DNA of 51,183 nucleotides from Tethybacter castelli (GTDB taxonomy: Bacteria; Pseudomonadota; Gammaproteobacteria; Tethybacterales; Tethybacteraceae), in assembly GCA_036679665.1 (NCBI GenBank), contig JAZHEJ010000062.1, positions 1 through 51,183 on the forward strand, given 5' to 3'. A model generated the notes under the pieces. That model was not told the origin of the DNA. It did no database searches and was given only the letters and a program-made list of their open reading frames with translations. A program made the translations under genes and the position numbers. Below are positions 33,836 through 40,766 of this stretch, piece after piece; position 1 is the stretch's first letter; the number at the start of each line of letters is the position of its first letter.

Positions 33836-35149
33836 CTAGGTGGCAAATTCGCCACGTAACGTGTAGCCGGAAGTACCGGTGATGCGCACATCGCGCAATT
33901 GGCCAAGTTTAGCTTTGCCGCGGCAATTGACCATGCGATTGTCCGGCAGACGTCCACACCAATCGCCGTCGCGCTTGGAAGGGCCTTCAACCAAAATTTG
34001 CTGGGCGGTGCCAACATATGTTGCGCTGCGCTGGCGCGCCAGATCTTGTAACAGCTGTTGGAGACGCTTTAGTCTGTCTAATTTTTCAGCGTGGCCTACC
34101 GGGTCGGAAAAATTTGCCGCCGGGGTACCGGGTCGCGCACTGTAGATAAACGAGTAGCCGCCATCAAAACGCACATCTTTCACCAGTTTCAAGGTGCGTT
34201 CGAATTGGGCCGAGGTTTCGCCGGGAAAGCCAACAATAAAGTCAGAGGTTATGGAAATATCTGGTTTTGCTTTAAGAAGAGCACTGACGATTGATTTATA
34301 TTCTAGCAAAGTGTGGTTGCGCTTCATCCGCGCCAAGATGCGATCATCGCCGGCTTGGACCGGCAAATGCACGCTGGGCATCAATTTGGCTAGCCGCGCA
34401 TGGGCGTCAATCAAGCTTGCGGTGAAATTTACCGGATGGGAGGTGGTGTAGCGGATGCGCGCGATGCCGTCAATGTGGGTGATGCATTCGATTAGGCGAG
34501 CCAAATCGGCGGTGCCGCCGGGTTCCGCGCCCAGATAGGCGTTGACGTTCTGGCCAAGCAAGGTTACTTCGCGCACTCCGCGTAACGCCAGTTCCGCGAC
34601 TTCATCGAGCACATCAGCGACCGGCCGCGAGATTTCTTGGCCGCGGGTATAAGGTACCACGCAAAAAGAGCAGAACTTCGAGCAGCCTTCCATGATCGAA
34701 ACAAAGGCGCGCGGGCCGTTGATGCCGGGCGCGGGCAACTGATCGAATTTTTCGATCGCGGCAAAAGTAAGGTCAATTTGAGGTTTGCCGGTGGCGGCTT
34801 GTTTATCGAGCATGGCCGGCAGACGATGAATGGTTTGCGGCCCGAACACCAGATCGACAAACGGCGCCCGGCGCAGAATGTTCGCGCCTTCCTGGCTGGC
34901 GACGCAACCTCCTACGCCGATGCGCATCGTCGGTCGCGACTGTTTTAGACGCCGCAGCCGTCCTAGCTCATCAAATAATTTTTCTTGGGCTTTTTCGCGC
35001 ACCGAACAGGTGTTGAGCAAAATAACATCAGCCTGGCTAGGATCGTCGGTGGTTTTGTGCGCGCAATTTTGCGCCAACACGTCAGCCATCCGGTTGGCGT
35101 CATACACATTCATCTGACAGCCGAATGACTTAATATATACTTTAATCAT
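33836..35149 (-). CDS. miaB: tRNA-2-methylthio-N6-dimethylallyladenosine synthase MiaB
   Basis: Radical-SAM methylthiotransferase that modifies A37 of tRNAs reading UNN codons. The 437 residues have the N-terminal MTTase domain with cluster Cys in FGCQMN, LNTCSVREKA and GVGGCVA. The radical-SAM CxxxCxxC is in MEGCSKFCSFCVVPYTRG, and a C-terminal TRAM domain ends the protein. It is slightly shorter than E. coli MiaB (474). It is the first gene of the conserved block that ends with lnt. Its ATG overlaps the ATG of the divergent lipoprotein gene by two bases. Confidence 0.97.
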   Translation of the reverse strand: MIKVYIKSFGCQMNVYDANRMADVLAQNCAHKTTDDPSQADVILLNTCSVREKAQEKLFDELGRLRRLKQSRPTMRIGVGGCVASQEGANILRRAPFVDLVFGPQTIHRLPAMLDKQAATGKPQIDLTFAAIEKFDQLPAPGINGPRAFVSIMEGCSKFCSFCVVPYTRGQEISRPVADVLDEVAELALRGVREVTLLGQNVNAYLGAEPGGTADLARLIECITHIDGIARIRYTTSHPVNFTASLIDAHARLAKLMPSVHLPVQAGDDRILARMKRNHTLLEYKSIVSALLKAKPDISITSDFIVGFPGETSAQFERTLKLVKDVRFDGGYSFIYSARPGTPAANFSDPVGHAEKLDRLKRLQQLLQDLARQRSATYVGTAQQILVEGPSKRDGDWCGRLPDNRMVNCRGKAKLGQLRDVRITGTSGYTLRGEFAT

Positions 35150-35489
35150 GATACGTTATCTTTTGTTCATTATGGTATTTCCCTTTTTGGCTGCGTGTGG
35201 CGCGAACCAAGGGAGCGGCTTTGCGGAATTATCTTCTCTTGAGCAGCATATGTTTCAAAACGGTCTTAAGCTTCCGCACTTAGTTTACAAAAAAGAATTT
35301 GACGAAATCTGTGAGTTTTATGTCGTGACGCACGTCGATAATTATCTGGAGGGAAACGGTATCGAAATACAAGGGCCGGAAGGAGGCGAATACATGTATG
35401 GTAAAGATCTGCTCGCCCTGTGCGGTCCTGAATGCAATTCCGACAGCGGGTTGGGAATAATCCTAAATCATTTACTCGTTAATCGCTAG
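35148..35489 (+). CDS. Small hypothetical lipoprotein
   Basis: A 113-residue protein with a lipoprotein signal peptide: MIRYLLFIMVFPFLAAC, where LAAC is the lipobox and Cys17 would be acylated. The mature part has no Asp at position +2 (Gly-Ala), which predicts outer-membrane sorting. Three further Cys residues (DEICEFY, LLALCGPEC) could form disulfides. I do not recognise a family. Its start codon shares bases with the divergent miaB start in the palindrome ATCATGAT. A TA-rich stretch (TAATATATAC) lies only about 10 bases upstream of the start. Confidence 0.6.
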   Translation: MIRYLLFIMVFPFLAACGANQGSGFAELSSLEQHMFQNGLKLPHLVYKKEFDEICEFYVVTHVDNYLEGNGIEIQGPEGGEYMYGKDLLALCGPECNSDSGLGIILNHLLVNR

Positions 35490-35503
35490 CAGTAAATTGT
35501 AAA

Positions 35504-35544
35504 CGGACAAATCGTGTCCGCATCCTTGCTTAGATGGCAGGATG
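35504..35544. terminator. Two adjacent hairpins between convergent genes
   Basis: CGGACA (35504-35509) pairs with TGTCCG (35515-35520) over a 5-base loop. CATCCT (35521-35526) pairs with AGGATG (35539-35544). They lie between the convergent lipoprotein and methyltransferase genes, where a bidirectional terminator is expected. No U-tract is seen, so termination is not demonstrated. Confidence 0.35.
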
Positions 35545-35556
35545 ATCCAACGAGCA

Positions 35557-36516
35557 TTAAAGGTGCAATTCCATAAATTTTCTGGCTAAAGCAAAATCCA
35601 TCCGGCGCCGGTATTTGCCATCGCGGCGAATTCCTTTGAAGGGCGTCAGAAAAATATCATGGGTGTGCTCGCGAAATTGTTCAATAGCCCGGTTCAGGCG
35701 CTCAATATAATCTTGCGCCAAGCGCGAGTTTTTAATCTCAATGCGCGTAATCATCCGTGAGCTGTTTTTAATCTTATATTTGGCTAGTTGCGCGCCCGGA
35801 CAAAAAGTGATCGTATCGTGTCGGGTGTTGTCGATGGCGATAAATCCCAAATGACCGCGAGGAGCGTTAAACCGCACCAAGCGTTTATTGCCAATTTCAG
35901 GTGACGGCCTAGGCAGATATCGCTCAAGCTGCGCGATCTTGCCGATAAATTGATTATCGTGGTAAATTTTTCCTTGGCCGGACCAAGGTACAAACAATGC
36001 GAGAACCGCCGGATTGTCAGTGTCAACAAACGGGTAGTGAGCATGTAAAAAAACCAAGCTGTGAAGTCGATCGCGGAACAGGCCGCTTTGCAAGAAAGTT
36101 GCGGGAACCAATGCGGCCACAAACGGCGCGTTGCGCAGGCATAGCGCTAGACAATGCTTGTACAGATCGTCATAGCCGGTTTCAGGATAGAAAAGCGCCC
36201 TCCGATGCGCAGAATTTTTGGCAAGCCAGGGAGGATTGGTGACAATTACTTGATAGTTGTGGGGAAATTTTTGCAGAGTATCACGTTTGGTTACGCCGAC
36301 ATCACCTGGCATAATGTCAAATGATTTAGATCGGTTGGCAAAGCCTGACTGATTTAGAGCTTTGATGATATTGTTGGCACCGGCAAAAGGTTCAAGTACC
36401 ACATGTCGGTCTAGTTCAATTTCTTTGGCCCAAGTTACAAAAGGTCGCAACTTAAAAGGATTGCCTTGGGTATAAAAAACTCCGCGCGCACGTTTTAGTC
36501 CCTTGGTTAGATTCAT
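35557..36516 (-). CDS. Orphan adenine-type DNA methyltransferase
   Basis: A 319-residue SAM-dependent methyltransferase. The SAM-binding motif I is VLEPFAGANNI near residue 40. The catalytic motif IV is TNPPWLAKN near residue 94, the NPPY/W signature of N6-adenine or N4-cytosine DNA methylases with motif order I then IV. The N-terminal GVFYTQGNPFKLRPF resembles the target-side segment of such enzymes. A C-terminal region of about 120 residues may recognise DNA. No restriction endonuclease or specificity gene is adjacent, so it looks solitary or a remnant of a restriction-modification locus. It is the first gene of the accessory stretch that ends at tRNA-Met. Confidence 0.75.
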   Translation of the reverse strand: MNLTKGLKRARGVFYTQGNPFKLRPFVTWAKEIELDRHVVLEPFAGANNIIKALNQSGFANRSKSFDIMPGDVGVTKRDTLQKFPHNYQVIVTNPPWLAKNSAHRRALFYPETGYDDLYKHCLALCLRNAPFVAALVPATFLQSGLFRDRLHSLVFLHAHYPFVDTDNPAVLALFVPWSGQGKIYHDNQFIGKIAQLERYLPRPSPEIGNKRLVRFNAPRGHLGFIAIDNTRHDTITFCPGAQLAKYKIKNSSRMITRIEIKNSRLAQDYIERLNRAIEQFREHTHDIFLTPFKGIRRDGKYRRRMDFALARKFMELHL

Positions 36517-37335
36517 GTACTAGCGTTGATTGTACAAAGATCGTGTGCCTGAAAACGTGATGCAAAATGAGGTGAAAAGTGGTGGCGAAAGGATATGGGC
36601 TTCGTGCATCTACCCAGACGTCAGCACCAATGAAGCACGTGATCTTGTTTTACAACTTGCGATTCCATCCGGATAGGAAAGGACCCTGAAGGAGAGCGAG
36701 GAACCAAAAAGTGCTCTTAGAGTAACGCAATCGCAGAACTATACCTTTAAGAAATTCCCAAGTCAATTCACAACAGTTTGTAAGCAGAGTGTAGTATCCC
36801 ACGGCATGCAGAAACAAAGAAAGACTAGTTGGCCCGCACAGCAATAATACATCAATCCGAACTATACAAGTCAAGATAATGAAGCTGCGAAGTTTAATAA
36901 ACTATTATTTCCTTTGGGAGTAGGTAATGCGCGATTTCCGAAATCACATCAGTTTTTTGACAAATCGCACGCGAGACATTCCCAAGACAGGGTGAAAAGA
37001 AGCCCTTAATCACTAGAGGAACTTGACATGGACTATACATGGGAATTGTAATTATCTGCAACCAATGCTAACAATGAGCGTGATTATAAAGAAACAATAA
37101 TCTGCAACTATCTGCAATAATTAGGTTTTGTGACATCTGACTAGTTTGAAACTTTGCATCCATAGGCAAAAACCAAATCAGCGACAAATCAAAATGTTAT
37201 ATTTCCAGTTTGCTAAGATACCTCGTTTTAGATATCCTTAATTTCAAGGGGATTTGTGTAGTCCCGACGTCCTATGTTTGAGGCACTCGGTAATTAAGTT
37301 CACAACAGCTTCGAAGCGTAAGGTTTCTTTGCAAC
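36517..37335. other. AT-rich stretch without recognisable genes
   Basis: About 0.8 kb between the methyltransferase and the decayed fragment. The base composition is much more AT-rich than the core regions. Stop codons are frequent in all frames; the longest open frame (36650-36874, minus, 74 codons) has no ribosome binding site or family resemblance. The heptamer TCTGCAA occurs at 37056, 37101 and 37111. I see no RNA gene, integrase or insertion sequence. It probably holds decayed accessory DNA. Confidence 0.5.
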
Positions 37336-37491
37336 TTATCTGTATCTATACTCTGTTTGGCATTTCGCGATGGCCTCTTTAATATAAGCCTCCTATATCA
37401 GTACAACGCCTGTGATGGCGATTATGCCGAAAATGGCGATAAGCATTTGAGCTCCGATCATGTCTGATTTAGCATTGAATTCTTTTGGCAT
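37336..37491 (-). pseudogene. Decayed paralogue of the 39.1-40.1 kb membrane gene, amber-interrupted
   Basis: Read on the minus strand from the ATG ending at 37491, this encodes 32 residues, then TAG (37393-37395), then 18 more codons to TAA. The segment MIGAQMLIAIFGIIAITG, on to LI-stop-EAYIKEA, aligns without gaps to MTGTEIIFVVLGIAAITG, on to VIWKAYINHV, of the 318-residue protein further upstream. I count 13 identities in 33 positions, and TAG stands exactly where that protein has Trp. This is best read as a relic of a second copy covering the membrane segment. A 32-residue functional membrane peptide remains possible. It lies 25 bases after the four-helix protein gene, on the same strand. 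Confidence 0.6.
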
Positions 37492-37516
37492 CTCTTGACT
37501 TCATCAATTAGCTGAT

Positions 37517-37999
37517 TTATATATCATCATATTGTGCGAGATCATTCGAACGGCGCTTCTCGACTTCATTATCTAGCTTATCCATCTGTACCCGATAGAT
37601 CCAGCCAGGTAAGGAGAATGACCATATTAGCGCTGCTGTCGCGATAATTAGTGTGAAACGGTTCAAATACTCGATATACGGTAAATTAGTATTTAGAGAG
37701 ACATAGAAAGCCAATGCAATTACTACCAAATAGACATAAAAAAGAGCTCTGAATCTTTGTAACTTGCGTCCTGATTCTCGTCGAAGTCCACTCGCCAAAC
37801 GCGCATTGCCTTCCGATAACGAAAGCGGATCTCCTATCACCGCCATAATAGCTATCAACATTCCTGACAAAATTGCAAAAGCCGTCGCCACAATACGCAA
37901 CGCCTCAATGTTGATCGTACTATGATAAGCAACGAATACGCCAGCAACTAGTCCGAAAATGAACCAACCAATCCGCACATAGGAAATATCTCTTTTCAT
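37517..37999 (-). CDS. Four-helix membrane protein, coupled to upstream cytosolic gene
   Basis: A 160-residue integral membrane protein. Helices lie near 10-27, 33-56, 87-105 and 114-134. Between helices 2 and 3 is a charged loop (GNARLASGLRRESGRK), and the cytosolic tail after helix 4 is charged (DKLDNEVEKRRSND). The positive loop and tail suggest both termini and the loop face the cytosol. Its ATG overlaps the stop of the 324-residue upstream gene as ATGA, so expression is coupled and the two products probably work together. I do not recognise a family. A cytosolic partner plus a four-helix membrane protein is an architecture seen in several phage-defence pairs. It is AT-rich compared with the core genes. 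Confidence 0.65.
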   Translation of the reverse strand: MKRDISYVRIGWFIFGLVAGVFVAYHSTINIEALRIVATAFAILSGMLIAIMAVIGDPLSLSEGNARLASGLRRESGRKLQRFRALFYVYLVVIALAFYVSLNTNLPYIEYLNRFTLIIATAALIWSFSLPGWIYRVQMDKLDNEVEKRRSNDLAQYDDI

Positions 38000-38970
38000 T
38001 TCTCAAGCATACCATCCTTGCTTAATTCTCGAAGATATTCACGCATTTCTTCCCAAGCTTGGTTGTGGACTATTGACTTAGCATTCTTCAATATTTTTAC
38101 ATGTTTCTTCAAGACGATGTCTCCTCCCTTAATTTGAGTATTCCTTGCTGTTACAAGTACGGTGCCGGTTTGGTCATCCTCCCCGCCATCTTGCTTCAGA
38201 TGTTTGATGTAGTTGTTAGTCATCTTCCCTAAGTACTTAGGTTTGATGCCAGGAAGACGGCTATCTAATGATAAGGTCAATCGGGCATTTAAATTATGAA
38301 AGTTTTTAACCTGTTCTCGTCGTCTATCATCTGTCAAAAAATCTGTTCGTATGGTTCTTGTTAAGTTCACAAGTAAATTTGAAGATTTTCTGTCTGCTTT
38401 TGTCAGTTCAGTTTCCCAAAACTGTCCCATATCAAAAATGATTTTCTTTACACCTTCTTTAGTTAGCTTTTCTGCCATTTTAGGATTGACGATAGCAATC
38501 AAATCGAATTTATCTATTTTGTCAGGTAGGTTTGCGCCTTTTTCTCGCGCATGCACGATTAAGTTATGTATGTATTGAAGCAGATAGGATGCCGATAGCC
38601 CATTCGGTAATACTAAATAGTGATCGCCACGTACATAAATCATTCCGTCGCTATCAAGAAAATCCCAATCCTTTTCAGGTTTCTTAGCCTTGAGATCTCC
38701 GTCTGGGCCCTTTATAGTGTGAGGTACGGTAGAAACTGATTCTCCTTCAGTCCAAGCTGCAACGTGAAGCATCAGTCCACTTCGTTGGACAAGTCGATGT
38801 CGGATTTCAGCTTTGCCGTCACCTAGATTGACTGTGGTATCAGCAAAGCTAGGTAAGTAACCCAAAACTCTAGTTAATACTTTTTGCAAAGTCAATGCCT
38901 TGTCTATTTCAATCGGCCAATTGACTCGATGGTACGAAATAGTACATGCTTTTTTTGATTTCGTTGCCAT
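37996..38970 (-). CDS. Cytosolic protein of unknown function, partner of the four-helix protein
   Basis: About 324 residues with no signal peptide or membrane helix. The start is the ATG at MATKSKKACTISYHRVNW; a TTG 15 bases upstream is an alternative. Visible segments are GLMLHVAAWTEGESVSTVPH near 75-95, GDHYLVLPNGLSASYLLQYIHNLI near 120-145, and a strongly basic helical part (DRKSSNLL, DDRRREQVKNFHNL). The tail KNAKSIVHNQAWEEMREYLRELSKDG is charged. It resembles, from memory and without confirmation, the DUF6731-like proteins paired with membrane proteins in defence systems. It overlaps the downstream membrane gene by 4 bases. The 178-base gap before it could hold a promoter. AT-rich, and probably acquired by transfer. 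Confidence 0.62.
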   Translation of the reverse strand: MATKSKKACTISYHRVNWPIEIDKALTLQKVLTRVLGYLPSFADTTVNLGDGKAEIRHRLVQRSGLMLHVAAWTEGESVSTVPHTIKGPDGDLKAKKPEKDWDFLDSDGMIYVRGDHYLVLPNGLSASYLLQYIHNLIVHAREKGANLPDKIDKFDLIAIVNPKMAEKLTKEGVKKIIFDMGQFWETELTKADRKSSNLLVNLTRTIRTDFLTDDRRREQVKNFHNLNARLTLSLDSRLPGIKPKYLGKMTNNYIKHLKQDGGEDDQTGTVLVTARNTQIKGGDIVLKKHVKILKNAKSIVHNQAWEEMREYLRELSKDGMLEK

Positions 38971-39148
38971 GATGACTACTTTCAAATTTTAACAGCGACG
39001 AAAGATAAAAGTATCAATCCATCAGAAAGCTAGTTTGAATGAGTGTTCAGTACTTACAATCATATAAATAACTACGCATACGCGATTGTTTTTATTCGTC
39101 ATGTTTTTGTTAATAGCATTTACCACCTATTGAGCAAATTTGATATCC

Positions 39149-40105
39149 CTATTTCTCGGAGTATTCATTAATCGGCGAAATACCAACTAACGTAGCCTTG
39201 GTAAATATTTTTTCTAGTTGCTCAATATTAATCTGCATGCGTAGAGGTAATTTCTTCCATTCCCATTTTTGAAGATAGGCAATTTGTTCGGATGATAATG
39301 TTTTGTCGAGTATCGAAACAGTCAATTCTTGTTTAGTAGCAATGCTACGCACTTTGCAACGAAAACCATTACGAATCTTTCCTGAATCTACTGAAAGTAT
39401 TATGAAATCTTCATCAAGTAGATCTAGCACACTCTGAGACGGCTCTGGTATACTTCGGCCGATCTCTCCGTTCACTACAGTTGTGTCGTCAAGAAATAGT
39501 TGATCGTTAACGTCGAGACTTTTCAGAAACTTAGCTCGCGTAGCATTCATATCTGTAAGTGTGTTTTGTACATGCACGGATTTCTCCGCTAAATTTAGAA
39601 CGGATTGATAACGTTTCGTTTCCTCTTGTGTCATTTGTAGCTTAAGGTCAAGTTCGTGTTTCTTGGCAACATGGTTAATATATGCCTTCCATATAACAGC
39701 ACCGCCGGTTATTGCAGCTATTCCAAGAACGACGAAAATTATTTCTGTTCCAGTCATTTTTGAGATGGCGTGATTTAGTGATTCTGTCAAGTCAATTACA
39801 AACCTAGATGAACCAGGCTTGACACGAACGATTAGTTCTGTTTTTTTGCGATCATTTTCTGTTAAACTACGCTTCGACCTGTAAGAGATACGAGTAAATG
39901 CATTGTCAATCGTCTTTTGAAATTCTCCAAACGCCTGCATAACACGTGTTGGGATACCACCGTTAAAATTTTCACCTTTTATCGTGATTTCATAGCGTGG
40001 CCAATCAATGAACTTAACATTTGGTATTGTTGTTTCTTTGCAACTTTCAATTGCCTCGATCGCATTGAAAAGATCTTCTTCGTTGCTAATCACAATATTA
40101 TTCAT
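39149..40105 (-). CDS. Unknown protein with central membrane segment
   Basis: A 318-residue protein. Residues 1-110 form a soluble domain (NEEDLFNAIEAIESCKE, IDWPRYEITIKGENFNGGIPT, then LIVRVKPGSSRFVIDLTESL). One membrane segment, IIFVVLGIAAITGGAVIW, lies near 125-142. A coiled-coil-like stretch (HELDLKLQMTQEETKRYQ) and a C-terminal domain of about 130 residues, predicted beta-rich, follow. The N-terminal part has the look of a family I have seen only as hypothetical. It lies 14 bases after the small two-helix gene and 178 bases before the coupled pair. A decayed copy of its membrane part lies at 37336-37491. No catalytic motif is apparent. Confidence 0.62.
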   Translation of the reverse strand: MNNIVISNEEDLFNAIEAIESCKETTIPNVKFIDWPRYEITIKGENFNGGIPTRVMQAFGEFQKTIDNAFTRISYRSKRSLTENDRKKTELIVRVKPGSSRFVIDLTESLNHAISKMTGTEIIFVVLGIAAITGGAVIWKAYINHVAKKHELDLKLQMTQEETKRYQSVLNLAEKSVHVQNTLTDMNATRAKFLKSLDVNDQLFLDDTTVVNGEIGRSIPEPSQSVLDLLDEDFIILSVDSGKIRNGFRCKVRSIATKQELTVSILDKTLSSEQIAYLQKWEWKKLPLRMQINIEQLEKIFTKATLVGISPINEYSEK

Positions 40106-40119
40106 CTAAAATAACTAGC

Positions 40120-40413
40120 TCAACTCGCGGTTTTTGATAAAAATGCTACTTTAGCAAATGAAGCGCTGAAGTTTCCACATTCGATTATATCCTTGTCAAT
40201 ATTGCTCTTGCGTTCCAGGTATTTGCGTGCCGATCCGGAAACCAACAGAAAGATCAACTCCAGCAACGGTCTGAATATCAGTGCTATTAAATGCCAACTA
40301 ACGATGCTAAGTCCAAACTTTGTGTTTAGCAAGACTACAGCCACGGTCAAAACAACCCAGATTATAAATGTCGCCTCGATAAGTTTTATCACCTCGTAAT
40401 CACTGTCTTTCAC
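40120..40413 (-). CDS. Small two-helix membrane protein
   Basis: A 97-residue protein beginning at a GTG (VKDSDYEV, read as Met). Two hydrophobic helices cover about 12-31 (ATFIIWVVLTVAVVLL) and 38-60. A charged region RKYLERKSNIDKD and a polar tail follow. I do not recognise a family. It is the first gene of the minus-strand accessory set and lies just upstream of the 318-residue gene with 14 bases between, suggesting co-transcription. The 214 bases between it and tRNA-Met hold a perfect inverted repeat at 40514-40528. Confidence 0.5.
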   Translation of the reverse strand: MKDSDYEVIKLIEATFIIWVVLTVAVVLLNTKFGLSIVSWHLIALIFRPLLELIFLLVSGSARKYLERKSNIDKDIIECGNFSASFAKVAFLSKTAS

Positions 40414-40513
40414 AGCTAAAACTCAGATGCAATTACCTGAAATTATTCGTCATTATCAACAACAGGCTATTAGGAAATATCAATCCATATAATTTGTTTC
40501 GCTTTCAATACAC

Positions 40514-40528
40514 AAAGTTGTCAACTTT
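40514..40528. promoter_or_regulatory. Perfect 7-1-7 inverted repeat upstream of accessory genes
   Basis: AAAGTTG, one T, then CAACTTT: a perfect 15-base palindrome about 100 bases upstream of the first accessory gene. On the minus strand it contains TTGACA (a consensus -35 hexamer), but no -10 lies at a normal distance. It could be an operator for a dimeric regulator or a small hairpin; the function is inferred from position only. Confidence 0.35.
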
Positions 40529-40627
40529 AATGACTTGGGCGCTGATCCAACCGACAACACAGAAATAATACAGAACAACTGTATGCTGAAAAATAAAAGG
40601 TAATGTGGGACTACATAAGATAAATAA

Positions 40628-40704
40628 TGGTAGCGGAGGAGGGACTCGAACCCCCGACACGCGGGTTATGATCCCGCTGCTCTAACCAGCTGAGCTACTC
40701 CGCC
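40628..40704 (-). tRNA. tRNA-Met (CAT), elongator
   Basis: A 77-base cloverleaf on the minus strand with encoded CCA. The acceptor GGCGGAG pairs with CTCCGCT (first pair G-U). The D arm is AGCTCAGCTGGTTAGAGC. The anticodon stem GCGGG/CCCGC encloses the loop ATCATAA, giving anticodon CAT. The T arm contains GGTTCGAGTCC. The sequence matches common bacterial elongator tRNA-Met rather than initiator (no three G-C pairs at the loop base with C1-A72) or tRNA-Ile2. Its 3' end faces the AT-rich accessory genes, a usual integration point for islands. Confidence 0.95.
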
Positions 40705-40766
40705 ACATGTAAGCAACCGTAATGTCGGTAGGCTAAAGATAAGGGAAATTGATTATACTTGCCTTA

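Noticed and set aside
36650..36874. A 74-codon minus-strand open frame in the gene-free part of the island
   Set aside because: No ribosome binding site, an odd Leu/Cys-rich composition, no family resemblance, and surrounded by decayed sequence.
37056..37117. Three TCTGCAA heptamers as CRISPR repeats or origin iterons
   Set aside because: Too short, unevenly spaced and only three; no unique spacers, and no rep or cas gene nearby.
37517..38970. Calling the coupled pair Kiwa
   Set aside because: The gene order is reversed compared with kwaA-kwaB as I recall it, and I see no resemblance of the cytosolic protein to the KwaB sequence I remember.
40518..40523. A consensus TTGACA on the minus strand as the promoter of the accessory genes
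   Set aside because: The nearest TATAT-like -10 lies about 26 bases away, beyond the usual 16-18; it may be just half of the palindrome.
40628..40650. A second copy of the tRNA-Met 3' end as an attachment repeat at the far edge of the island
   Set aside because: I searched the 35-38 kb region by eye and found no matching stretch; no integrase gene is present either.
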